Assembly (NCBI GenBank): GCA_016286055.1
Contig: JAEERW010000006.1
Location: 62,001-126,000 of the forward strand
DNA length: 64,000 bases
Direction: 5' to 3'
From: Bacteroidales bacterium
Lineage (GTDB): Bacteria > Bacteroidota > Bacteroidia > Bacteroidales > UBA3824
In this document: positions 21,020 through 30,392 of the stretch, piece after piece
Position numbering within the stretch: the stretch's first letter is position 1
How the letters are laid out: each line of letters starts with the position of its first letter
The notes under the pieces: model-generated
The model's database searches: none
Told to the model about the DNA's origin: nothing
The model's input: only the letters and a program-made list of their open reading frames with translations
Translations under genes and position numbers: made by a program

Positions 21020-21394
21020 TTACGCTATCAAACCTTCTTCACCAATTTCGGAGAATGATTCGTTTTCAAAAACAATCGCCAAACCGTGATCCATATCAAA
21101 TTTGAAATTGCACATTATGGCTACGGTTCGTTTTTCATTTTTATTGCGAACAACAAATAAGGCTTTGGGGATAACATACTTGAATATGTTATCTACCGAA
21201 CTAATTTGTCCATTGCTATGCTTTATACAATATTGTTCAACATTAGATTTGCAAGAATCAATTATAGAAGCGTTAGCAACAAAAGTCTTCAAGGCATTTT
21301 GTTGTTGTGTTGTAACTTCTTCGCCTTCAAAAACATCAAATACGATGTCCAAATCAAATTGGCGATTCCAAATAGTTAAAGTCTGTTTATTCAT
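21020..21394 (-). CDS. Putative immunity protein (DUF6985-like) for the adjacent toxin
   Basis: Small acidic protein, start overlaps the 3' end of the toxin gene; classic toxin-immunity gene order. Confidence 0.45.
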   Translation of the reverse strand: MNKQTLTIWNRQFDLDIVFDVFEGEEVTTQQQNALKTFVANASIIDSCKSNVEQYCIKHSNGQISSVDNIFKYVIPKALFVVRNKNEKRTVAIMCNFKFDMDHGLAIVFENESFSEIGEEGLIA

Positions 21395-22118
21395 CGAAAC
21401 CTCCGTTATTAAATTGTTTAATTTTTGCATTATATTCACCAACTCCGCCTGAGTGGGTAAAAAATTCATGTAAATCAGATCTAACAAAATCACATGTCTT
21501 CAAGTCGTTTCGTTCGTGAACTGTTAATGTGTGACCGTCATGTTTTGTTGTGTCTTTCGACCAATCCCATACATCACGAGTTGTCCAATCTGTTTTACCG
21601 TCTTTTATTTCAGCATTGAACTTATCGGCAAGTGCTGAATATGCTTGTTCAAAGTTTCCTCCTTTACCATATCTGTCGTTGGTCATATTACTTATTTCTA
21701 CCGATTCTTCTGCAACAGATGAAAAATCAGCACAAGCGTCTTTATATTCTAATCCGTTAAGATCTTTTGCTTTAAGGGAATCATTAATTTCTTTATTATC
21801 AGGTGTATCATTTGGTACAAACACTGATTCTCCTCGTTCACCTTCCCAAGTACCTTTCTCGGAATCTTTTGGAGTATGCCCCCATCGGTCATCATAATCA
21901 GAATACATAGAGTCGTCTTTGCGCTCTGTCTCCCTAGAATAATCTTGTTCCTTACTTGTGTCAAGTTTGGAGTTTTCGGAACTATTGTCAATTTCAGTAG
22001 GTCGCGAAAAGTCTAATGGACCGGAAGTGTCTAATCGCATATTAGAGACTTCCGGCTTGGAAGAGCCAATTTCGTTTAACGAATTTTTGGCAATATCAGT
22101 CAATCCTTCTATGTTCAT
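21387..22118 (-). CDS. Polymorphic toxin with C-terminal HNH/EndoVII-like nuclease domain
   Basis: C-terminal GHTLTVHERNDLKTCDFVRSDLHEFFTHSGGVGEY resembles xHH-type HNH toxin cores; Ser/Asp-rich N-terminal region. Confidence 0.6.
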   Translation of the reverse strand: MNIEGLTDIAKNSLNEIGSSKPEVSNMRLDTSGPLDFSRPTEIDNSSENSKLDTSKEQDYSRETERKDDSMYSDYDDRWGHTPKDSEKGTWEGERGESVFVPNDTPDNKEINDSLKAKDLNGLEYKDACADFSSVAEESVEISNMTNDRYGKGGNFEQAYSALADKFNAEIKDGKTDWTTRDVWDWSKDTTKHDGHTLTVHERNDLKTCDFVRSDLHEFFTHSGGVGEYNAKIKQFNNGGFDE

Positions 22119-22125
22119 ATCACTA

Positions 22126-25100
22126 TTATTTTGTTTGTGGATGAATTAGTTCGTTTAACAATTGTCGTTTGTTAAGTTCAAATATTATAAAATTTTGCAA
22201 AAGACATTGCAAAATGTTGTTTCGTAACAGTAGATCGTTTTCCAGATTACATTCACGAAGAACATTTTCTATTTGTTCTTGTAAATCATTGCGCCAAATA
22301 GAAGCATTGTCAGGATTTTTTAAGGCTGAATCTTTTAATGTTTTGGAAAACTCAGGGAATAAAGAAGATACTATGAACGAAAGTTTGTCGTAGTTAGGCT
22401 TCTTATCAGAGGATTCAAGATATTGAATGATTGCCACATATAGAGAACCGCTGAATTTGTATTCTTGTTTTGCTTTGTTTGCTATTTCCTTTATTTTTTC
22501 GGAATCATTTGCACATTGACACAAATATTTAGTAAATGTAATACGGTCTTTCAATGTTGCTTCCGCCTTTTCGGATTGAGCGGGTGTATATTTAAATGGT
22601 GTATTATTATCTGTGTAATGTGAAACCTTACACAAAACGCTTTCTATCCACTCGTTTTGATAGATTGCCGCAACTCCAAGCGGAAGTTTGGCAAGTTCCT
22701 CAATCTGACGGTCGTTTAAGTTGGCGGCTTTGCCAACAAGTTCGCGGTCGCCAAGGTCGGGCAGACGGTGAATGATTTTGGTGTTGGTATTGCGTATTAC
22801 TGCCATATCGAGCAATGCTGGGGCTTGGTCGGCAATGATAAACCCTTCGCCGTATGTGCGCATTTCAGCAATGGCATTAGTGAGCATTTCAACCGATTTG
22901 CCAACCAAATTGCCTGATTCTTGCAGTTGTGTTGTGTCGGTACGTTTAAGAAGATTATGGGCTTCTTCCAAAACGGTGATATGTTTAAGATTTGCATTTG
23001 TCGCACCTTTGGTTATGCGGTATTCTTGTAATTTAAGAACAAGCATACCCATAATAAGAGATTTTGTCTCCGAAGAACCCACACGGCTTAAATCTACGAT
23101 GACATTTTCGTCAAATAGTTTTTCATTTCCAAGTTCATCAGTTGTAAAAATCAAACCATTGATACCGTTAGTGAGGGATTTTAATCGCGTGATAAGAGAA
23201 CCTTTGTATGCTCCTTTGTTTTCAGCATCGTATTCTGACGAATCGATAATCGTGCGAATATTTCGTGTAACATCAGTAAATGTAGGATACAGATTATCTC
23301 CGTATTTGTTGGTAGATTCGGTTAAATTCCAACCGCAGTCTTCGTATGATTTTTCAACTGCTTCTTTTAATACTGCGGGCATAGCGGCATACATTGGCCA
23401 ACAAACATTGAAAATCTCCACAAGACGGTCAAGATGTTCCAAAACGTGAATCTCTGACGGAAAACTAAAAGGATTGATTCTCAATAAATCAGATAGTTTT
23501 TGGTTTGTGCCGTATACATGGACATCATTATTATTTCCTAAAACGTCTTTGTACTCTCCTTTTGCTGGTTCAATAACGAGGAATTTTTTATCCTCTTCGC
23601 TGCATTTGTCAAGTATTTGCAAAATAGTGTTTGTTTTTCCGCTACCTGTTGAACCTGCAACAAATGTATGCGATGCGAGAGAATTAATTGATAAATTAAC
23701 ATTGGCGGTTTCTTCGTGGTGCATATGGAAGATTTTGCCGATTTTGATAGTATTATCATCCGATTTAGAATCGAAAGTTGATATGTTTCTACCAAATTCT
23801 GCACATTCAATAACCGGCAAACCTGATATTGATTTTCTTGGAAAGTTTAATGAATAAGCAAGTTCTTTGCCTGAAAGCCCAGTTGTGGCGGTTACTACTG
23901 TGGGATATACCAAGAAATCAGGATATTGTTCGATTATTTTTTCATCGAGGCCAAAAATAGGGTGTCTTAATTGTTGCAGATAAGAGCATATTTCTTTTGC
24001 GGCTTTTGATTCTGAATTATCGTTTGCCAAATTACCTCTCCAAAAATTGATGGCAGATTGACTCATATAGGATTCTTCTCCTTGTGTAAGGGCAAGATAT
24101 GAATGTGCAACATTATTTGTAATGGTTTCATCTTTACTGATGACATAGGCACCAAAATCCCAAAATCCTAATGCAGAACTTGTGTCCAATCGTTTCATTT
24201 GCATTTCGAGTTTTTCTAATGCATGCTTAATGTTGTAGTTGGTAAACGACTGAGTGATTCCTTCACTTTTTCCGACTGTGGCAGTTACATTAGAAGCCCT
24301 TGCAAAATTTGCTCCGAAGTTTGCTCCTAAACTTAAATTCTTGGTAGCACCGAGTGTACTTGCTATCCCTTTTGTCAATGCTTGACCTAAACTTTTAGTT
24401 AGTGCGTGTGATACAGTTTTTGCTGTACTATTACCGACTGAATTTAAAATAGAAGTTCCTATTGAGTTAGAAATATTGCTGCCAGTTGTATTGGCGGTTG
24501 AACTATGCCAACTGTGATTATTATTTGCATTAGTGTCAATACCGATTCCAAAAGGTCTAAATCCACCACTAACTCCTTTTCCCTCACTATTACTGCTACC
24601 TTTGGTATTAGTATGGCTGATTTGAGAGCCTTCTGTATGTTGTGTGTTACTGCCTTCTGAATGTTGTGAATTTTGTCCTATTGTATCAGAAGTTCCATTG
24701 GTATCAGATGTGTTTGATGATTCTGTCGTAGAATTATTTAGTGTATTAAATTGGCTTGTACCATTTTGAAGACCTGCACTTGCACCAACATTGACACCAA
24801 AGGTCGCCATTGAATTGGTAGATGATGTATCAGTAAATGTAAAATTTGTTTGCCAACCTGCATAAGGTGCAAGTCCTGAATAAATTTCAGAAAGATGAAG
24901 TTTGCGTTCTTCGATGTCTCGAATTGGGGTGGCAAGAAGGATAATGGTATAATCAGATACGCCATTATTAGTCGGAACAATACCATCTAATAGTTTTTCA
25001 ATAGTCTGACAGACAAATTTTTCCGATTTTTCAGTTGGAATATTTGTGATACTTGCAACGGAACATTTTTCAAGGTTAAGATTATCTAAACAAGGTAATG

Positions 25101-25683
25101 ATTTGTTCTCGCTTGGTATTATGATGTTACCATATTCGGCACCCGGAAAGTTTCCTTTGATTGCGTTTGTTATTCTCTCTGTAAACTCTTTAACATCGGC
25201 TGAATTTATTGAATTTTTTAAATTGGTTACAGATAAATAAACATCAGTTTTGAATGCATCTCTATGGAAAATTAATCCTATATTACATTCTTCGTTGGAT
25301 AAAACTTCGTATACGTTTATCAACTTTTCGAGACTATTTTCTTCCGGATCAACTACCCATTTGGTGATATTAACATAACGGATGTTAGATGTTGTCTTAA
25401 AATTTGTAATATCAGACTTTTCGTGTTCGATTGGGGCATATAGTTGCGAAATTTGAGGCAGATAGGCATTGAATATTTCTGTTCCTGCCGATGCTAACAA
25501 TCTGTTTGTAAGTTTGATGGCTTCAAAATCGTTAGGATCTGGCTTTTCTGATAAATATTCATCTTTTTGTTGTTGTATCTTTTCTAATTGCTCAGGGCTT
25601 AATGAAGATAATTTTGCTATTTTATCAGCCGCTTTTTCTGCGGCTTTCCCTGCCTTTTTTATTATGAATGATTTGATTCCCAT
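22126..25683 (-). CDS. HerA/FtsK-like (DUF87-type) ATP-binding protein with Ser/Thr/Asn-rich insert
   Basis: HTFVAGSTGSGKTNTILQ Walker A; LKHITVLEEAHNLL Walker B; low-complexity S/T/N/G/H region in the middle. Confidence 0.8.
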   Translation of the reverse strand: MGIKSFIIKKAGKAAEKAADKIAKLSSLSPEQLEKIQQQKDEYLSEKPDPNDFEAIKLTNRLLASAGTEIFNAYLPQISQLYAPIEHEKSDITNFKTTSNIRYVNITKWVVDPEENSLEKLINVYEVLSNEECNIGLIFHRDAFKTDVYLSVTNLKNSINSADVKEFTERITNAIKGNFPGAEYGNIIIPSENKSLPCLDNLNLEKCSVASITNIPTEKSEKFVCQTIEKLLDGIVPTNNGVSDYTIILLATPIRDIEERKLHLSEIYSGLAPYAGWQTNFTFTDTSSTNSMATFGVNVGASAGLQNGTSQFNTLNNSTTESSNTSDTNGTSDTIGQNSQHSEGSNTQHTEGSQISHTNTKGSSNSEGKGVSGGFRPFGIGIDTNANNNHSWHSSTANTTGSNISNSIGTSILNSVGNSTAKTVSHALTKSLGQALTKGIASTLGATKNLSLGANFGANFARASNVTATVGKSEGITQSFTNYNIKHALEKLEMQMKRLDTSSALGFWDFGAYVISKDETITNNVAHSYLALTQGEESYMSQSAINFWRGNLANDNSESKAAKEICSYLQQLRHPIFGLDEKIIEQYPDFLVYPTVVTATTGLSGKELAYSLNFPRKSISGLPVIECAEFGRNISTFDSKSDDNTIKIGKIFHMHHEETANVNLSINSLASHTFVAGSTGSGKTNTILQILDKCSEEDKKFLVIEPAKGEYKDVLGNNNDVHVYGTNQKLSDLLRINPFSFPSEIHVLEHLDRLVEIFNVCWPMYAAMPAVLKEAVEKSYEDCGWNLTESTNKYGDNLYPTFTDVTRNIRTIIDSSEYDAENKGAYKGSLITRLKSLTNGINGLIFTTDELGNEKLFDENVIVDLSRVGSSETKSLIMGMLVLKLQEYRITKGATNANLKHITVLEEAHNLLKRTDTTQLQESGNLVGKSVEMLTNAIAEMRTYGEGFIIADQAPALLDMAVIRNTNTKIIHRLPDLGDRELVGKAANLNDRQIEELAKLPLGVAAIYQNEWIESVLCKVSHYTDNNTPFKYTPAQSEKAEATLKDRITFTKYLCQCANDSEKIKEIANKAKQEYKFSGSLYVAIIQYLESSDKKPNYDKLSFIVSSLFPEFSKTLKDSALKNPDNASIWRNDLQEQIENVLRECNLENDLLLRNNILQCLLQNFIIFELNKRQLLNELIHPQTK

Positions 25684-25694
25684 ATAATTGTCTC

Positions 25695-28205
25695 CTATTT
25701 ATTTGAAAAATTAATCATTTCTTCAATTTCGTTTTTGTATTGATTTAGTTGAACTCTATTGTTTTCTAATTCTTGTTTTCGGTTTTCTAACTCGGATTTT
25801 TCATTATTAAGTTCTATTAACGATGGATTATTCTCTAAAATAACACTATCCTGAGTAATCATATTGAGGAGATTGTTTGCCCAAGAATTAAAAGTATTAA
25901 TATGGTTTTCTTTTGATTCTTCGAACCATTTTACTATTGTTTGTCGCATTTTTGTATTAAAATCTAGTTCTACTTTTGAGACATCAATGCGTTCATTACC
26001 ACTAAAAAAACGCACAACCCAATTCCGTTTATATTTGTAGTATTGATTATCATCAAATTTTGGCATTTTGTTTTTAATTTGTTGATATTCAGCAATTTTA
26101 CCACATAAACGATCTTTGTCATTTTGTGTCAGGGCATCGGAGTCCGTTATAATTTTAGATAGTTCTTGTCTCAATATGTCGGAATAATTGTCTGAATAAT
26201 TTTTTAGATGATTGAATAATAAACTATTTTCACTTGTTGCTTTTTTATAAAACTCTTCTGAGAATACTTCAATTGATTTATTGTAAGAAGCAATTGCTGC
26301 TTCTTTTTGTTTTTGATCTAACGTATCGTCTTTTGAAAGGTATGTTTTTATGTCTTCCCAAACTTTCTTTAACCCTTTCCCTTTGTCCCATATTTCAGAT
26401 ATATTGACATCTTCCCACGCTTTATCCACGTTTGTTTTTAATTCCGAAATGCGAAGTTCGTTTGATTTTGATTTAAAAATGTTTTCTTCTCTTTCAGCGA
26501 GTTCTTTTGTTGTAAAATAGATTTTATTATTGATATCTACAATTTCCTTTTTGGTTTTTTCGTTCCAATCCAAACCGTAATCCATTCTTTTCCTAAAAAC
26601 AGCCTTTTGCAAGTTATCAATGAGTTCTTTTTTCTTCTTTGCTAATAGGGATTTGAATTCTTCGGTTTTTATCTCTATTTCTGTTGTTGCCTTTTCTATT
26701 TTCTTGTTAGTTTTAGTGATTATCTCATTTATTAACTCGTATGATTTAGTACATTTATTGTATGTGGAATACCGAGAAGCATACGTGTCAATGGCTTTTT
26801 CTATACTATACAATCCACTATTTAAATATACAGGGTCTATGTCATCGTTAACATCTTGTTTTAATTGAATAGGAAGTATATTGAATTTGTATAGACGTTT
26901 TGTAAAATGTGGGTCTGAGTTATCAAAATCTCTAACGTTTCTCGCATAAACTTCTGAGGCGTATTTATCTACAAAAGAACCTCCATTTTTATAACCGAGC
27001 CCGAACCATGAGGAAACAAAAAAGATACCTTGCAACCCAACATTAGCAATTTCTCGTGGAACTGTTTGGTTTAAAGTTTTGTTTTCGGCATCAACGTTCC
27101 ATTCTGTCTCTTTTAGATCATTAATGCTGTCTGCTTTGTTAATAGCAAGAATAGTAAATCGTTGATCTATGTTTGTGAAAGAACGTAATTCATTAATTAG
27201 GTTTTTGTTATCAGTGGTAGATAATCCTGAATAATCACTAATGTATATAATGAGTCCGTTGGTCATAGTTTTCATTAAATCCTGAACCAACTTTAAATCT
27301 TCATCATTATTGTCAAAATTAGAACCGGGTGTATCGAAGATAATGTACTTATTGTCAGTGCTTTGTAGAACTTTTGAATTAAAAGGAACTATAAGTTCTA
27401 TCAATTGATTGATATAAGATTCTTGATTTGTTTCATTGTATAGATTCAAATATTCTAATAGAGTATTTGTTTTTTGTGTTAAACTTGGGTTAATTAACTT
27501 TGTTTGTATTTCATTTTTGAACTCTTTGGGTAACTTACCTTCTATTATGATATCTTTATTAATGGTAATTTCCACAGGGTTTTCTTGATAACGAAACTTA
27601 ACAGTTATTGAGTTAGATTGTTCTGATTGTGCTATCTTATAGATTTTTGCTGTACAGCGGTCTTTGTCTTGTGGAAGATATTCTGCACCTAAAAGTGCAT
27701 TAATGAATGTTGATTTACCCATATTAGTATTGCCAATTATGCAAATGGGTATTGTATCATTTGATACATCTCTATATTGACTTATTACTTGTTTGATTTC
27801 TGTATCATCAATTTCGACACTATTATTAATTATTGGTTCTATTTTCTTGAAAATATCTTTAATCTCTTTTATGACAGTGTATCCATTTTCAAGAAATTTT
27901 ACTCCTTGATGGAGATTAATAGTATTAAATCTATCAAATGATAGTTTTTGTACTTGCTTTAATTCATCAAATTCTTCATCTGGTCCATCGAAGATGATTT
28001 TAAGATTATCTCCATATTCGGCTTTAATTTGATGTAAAATGTCTTTTGCTTTAAAAGGTAAAAAGCAATTTTTAAATTCGTTATTCCTCAGTTTACTATT
28101 TGCACTGTCATCCTCTACGGCAATGTACTCTTGTGTTGTTTCATCAAGTAGGTAATAACTGATGTTTTTCTTATATGGGTTGCTTTCTATTTTTATCGTA
28201 ATCAT
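25695..28205 (-). CDS. Dynamin-like GTPase
   Basis: G1 GNTNMGKSTFINALLG, G3 IFDTPGSN, G4 AINKADS; long coiled-coil C-terminal region; start taken at MITIKIES. Confidence 0.75.
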   Translation of the reverse strand: MITIKIESNPYKKNISYYLLDETTQEYIAVEDDSANSKLRNNEFKNCFLPFKAKDILHQIKAEYGDNLKIIFDGPDEEFDELKQVQKLSFDRFNTINLHQGVKFLENGYTVIKEIKDIFKKIEPIINNSVEIDDTEIKQVISQYRDVSNDTIPICIIGNTNMGKSTFINALLGAEYLPQDKDRCTAKIYKIAQSEQSNSITVKFRYQENPVEITINKDIIIEGKLPKEFKNEIQTKLINPSLTQKTNTLLEYLNLYNETNQESYINQLIELIVPFNSKVLQSTDNKYIIFDTPGSNFDNNDEDLKLVQDLMKTMTNGLIIYISDYSGLSTTDNKNLINELRSFTNIDQRFTILAINKADSINDLKETEWNVDAENKTLNQTVPREIANVGLQGIFFVSSWFGLGYKNGGSFVDKYASEVYARNVRDFDNSDPHFTKRLYKFNILPIQLKQDVNDDIDPVYLNSGLYSIEKAIDTYASRYSTYNKCTKSYELINEIITKTNKKIEKATTEIEIKTEEFKSLLAKKKKELIDNLQKAVFRKRMDYGLDWNEKTKKEIVDINNKIYFTTKELAEREENIFKSKSNELRISELKTNVDKAWEDVNISEIWDKGKGLKKVWEDIKTYLSKDDTLDQKQKEAAIASYNKSIEVFSEEFYKKATSENSLLFNHLKNYSDNYSDILRQELSKIITDSDALTQNDKDRLCGKIAEYQQIKNKMPKFDDNQYYKYKRNWVVRFFSGNERIDVSKVELDFNTKMRQTIVKWFEESKENHINTFNSWANNLLNMITQDSVILENNPSLIELNNEKSELENRKQELENNRVQLNQYKNEIEEMINFSNK

Positions 28206-28304
28206 AATACAGTTCTTTAATAATTCTCTATCTACGCAAATATACGGCGACCGATTCAAAAAGTCAAGCCATCAGAGTTTTTTTTTGAAAAAAAATATTA
28301 CAGT

Positions 28305-29111
28305 CTACTCGTTGTCTTTAATAAATTTGATGTTTTTCTGTTGGATGGTGGTGAGAGAGTGTTCTACGATTGAAGCATCGTCGTATAATGGTTTGTACCA
28401 CGAGTATTGCGAAAAGAATGTTTGAAGGTCTTTTGACTTGAATCGGTAGAAAAATCTTGCGTAGAAGTAGTTTCGTAGTATGCGTCTTTCTTTTTTGGAG
28501 AGGTTGGCGATGTCGCTGTAAGTGAGTGCGCGTTCAGATGCCACCCTCCAAAGCCGCTCGTAATTATCCTCGCAAACGTATTGCTCGTCAGCCTCTTCGG
28601 TATTGTCGAGTTGTTCTGTCGGTTCGGTGTACGTGGTTTGTTTTTGGGTTACTCTGTGAAACGTGATAAATCCGCCCTCATCGTATAATTTTAAGATTCG
28701 TTCGTTGAGTTCTATTATAGTGCTACCCTCTTCATTGTCGCTTCCTGAAAATGCGCTTCTAACGAGGCTTTCTACGTCAACGTCAATTGCAAAAATGTTT
28801 TTATCGGTTTTCAATGTGCTCATATCAGGGTAGAAGTTCAGAGTACCGAATGAGATATTCCAATCGCCTACTACTTGTGCCGCCATTTCTACAACTGATG
28901 CTTGCATGCCTATAAGCATTACAAATGTTCCACCCGAAGATTCTTGTCGGTTGAAGGTGATGCGGGCGGTGACGGTGGTAGTTACGCCGTCGTTGTATTC
29001 TGATTCTGTTCTTTCCCAAGTGCCTTCGATTTGTTTTGATTGTGTACTACTGCATGCAACTAATTGAAGCATACATATTAAGGCGATGATTGTTTTGATT
29101 GTTTTTTGCAT
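28305..29111 (-). CDS. Hypothetical lipoprotein
   Basis: Lipobox LQLVACSST; IEGTWERTESEYNDG lipocalin-like start. Confidence 0.6.
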   Translation of the reverse strand: MQKTIKTIIALICMLQLVACSSTQSKQIEGTWERTESEYNDGVTTTVTARITFNRQESSGGTFVMLIGMQASVVEMAAQVVGDWNISFGTLNFYPDMSTLKTDKNIFAIDVDVESLVRSAFSGSDNEEGSTIIELNERILKLYDEGGFITFHRVTQKQTTYTEPTEQLDNTEEADEQYVCEDNYERLWRVASERALTYSDIANLSKKERRILRNYFYARFFYRFKSKDLQTFFSQYSWYKPLYDDASIVEHSLTTIQQKNIKFIKDNE

Positions 29112-29399
29112 GTCTTTGTGTTTTTTAGTGGTTAATATATAAGTTTATCAACAGCAAAGATAGGGCTCTGAGATAATCAAAACAAATAAAATTGTATAAT
29201 TTTTAAGTGTAAATATAATGACGAAATATAATAAGGGCTTTGGGTCAAAAAAAACGCCTAAATTTGCAAAAATACTGTGCAGGAGTATGCGTGAGTATAT
29301 TGTTAAAAAATGTTAAAAGGATAACAAATCACCACCTTTTTACTTACGGTGAAATAATTTTTCTAAGTTATTGATTTTCTGCAAAATTAAAAAACTTTC

Positions 29400-29515
29400 T
29401 GCACAAATCCAAACATAAAATCGGCTTTTTTTTGCACAAATCCAAACATAAAAACGCCAAAATTTTGCACAAATCCAAACATTAATCACCCAAAATTTTG
29501 CACAAATCCAAACAT
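29400..29515. repeat. 4-copy direct repeat array, exact 33 bp period
   Basis: tgcacaaatccaaacat at 29400, 29433, 29466, 29499. Confidence 0.92.
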
Positions 29516-29522
29516 CGCGCCG

Positions 29523-30323
29523 CTACATTTGGGTGATGTCTTGGATTATCAGGCCGGCGAGGGTGAAGCCAAAGATGGCGGTGATGTGGGCTACTGTGCC
29601 GTTGATTTGGGCTTTTGACGAACACCATTCGTGGTTGATGAGGTCGGGGTTGCCAGCGGCGATTATGGCTTTGGGACACATACACGCATTTGTGCCGCAG
29701 GTGGAGGCGGTGCCTTTGTTGCAGAGCAGTTCGGGCGAGTAGACGCAGAGAAATTTCTTTTTGGGGAAGGTTTTGTTGCGTTTCATCCTATTGCGGACGG
29801 CACGCGCCAAGGGGCAGCCTTGCACTTTCCAAAATTCTGCCACCTCTACTTTTGTGGGGTCCATTTTTAGCGCGGCGCCCATTGCCGAAAATAGTTTGCC
29901 GTTACATTCCGACGCTCTAAGTATCAGACTTACTTTGTGTTCAAGACTGTCGATGGCATCGATGATATAGTCGTAGGTTTCGAGTTGAAACATCGGGTCG
30001 TTTTCGGCAGAATATATCTCCTGAACGGCGTTGATTTGAGCGTCGGGATTGATTTCTAACAGCCTCTCTTTCAGTACGTCCACTTTTACAAGACCCACGG
30101 TTTTGGTGGTGGCTTGCAACTGACGGTTTACGTTGGTGATGCACACGCGGTCGCTGTCGACGATGGTGAGGTGGCGTATTCCGCTGCGTATCAGGCTTTC
30201 GGCGCACCAACTGCCCACTCCGCCTACTCCAAATATTATCACACGTTTGGATTGTATGGCGTCCATTGCGTCGTTGCCCAAAAGGAGTGCCTGACGGTTG
30301 AATATTGCTTTCTCTTTGCCCAT
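29523..30323 (-). CDS. tcdA: tRNA threonylcarbamoyladenosine dehydratase (ThiF/E1-like)
   Basis: IFGVGGVGSWCAESLIRSGI, DSDRVCITNVNRQLQAT; start at MGKEKAIFNRQ. Confidence 0.85.
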   Translation of the reverse strand: MGKEKAIFNRQALLLGNDAMDAIQSKRVIIFGVGGVGSWCAESLIRSGIRHLTIVDSDRVCITNVNRQLQATTKTVGLVKVDVLKERLLEINPDAQINAVQEIYSAENDPMFQLETYDYIIDAIDSLEHKVSLILRASECNGKLFSAMGAALKMDPTKVEVAEFWKVQGCPLARAVRNRMKRNKTFPKKKFLCVYSPELLCNKGTASTCGTNACMCPKAIIAAGNPDLINHEWCSSKAQINGTVAHITAIFGFTLAGLIIQDITQM

Positions 30324-30392
30324 TTTGCGTTTTTTTAGGGCGCAAAAATACAAAAATTTTGTATGAATTAACGCCTTATGCCAAAAATGCTG

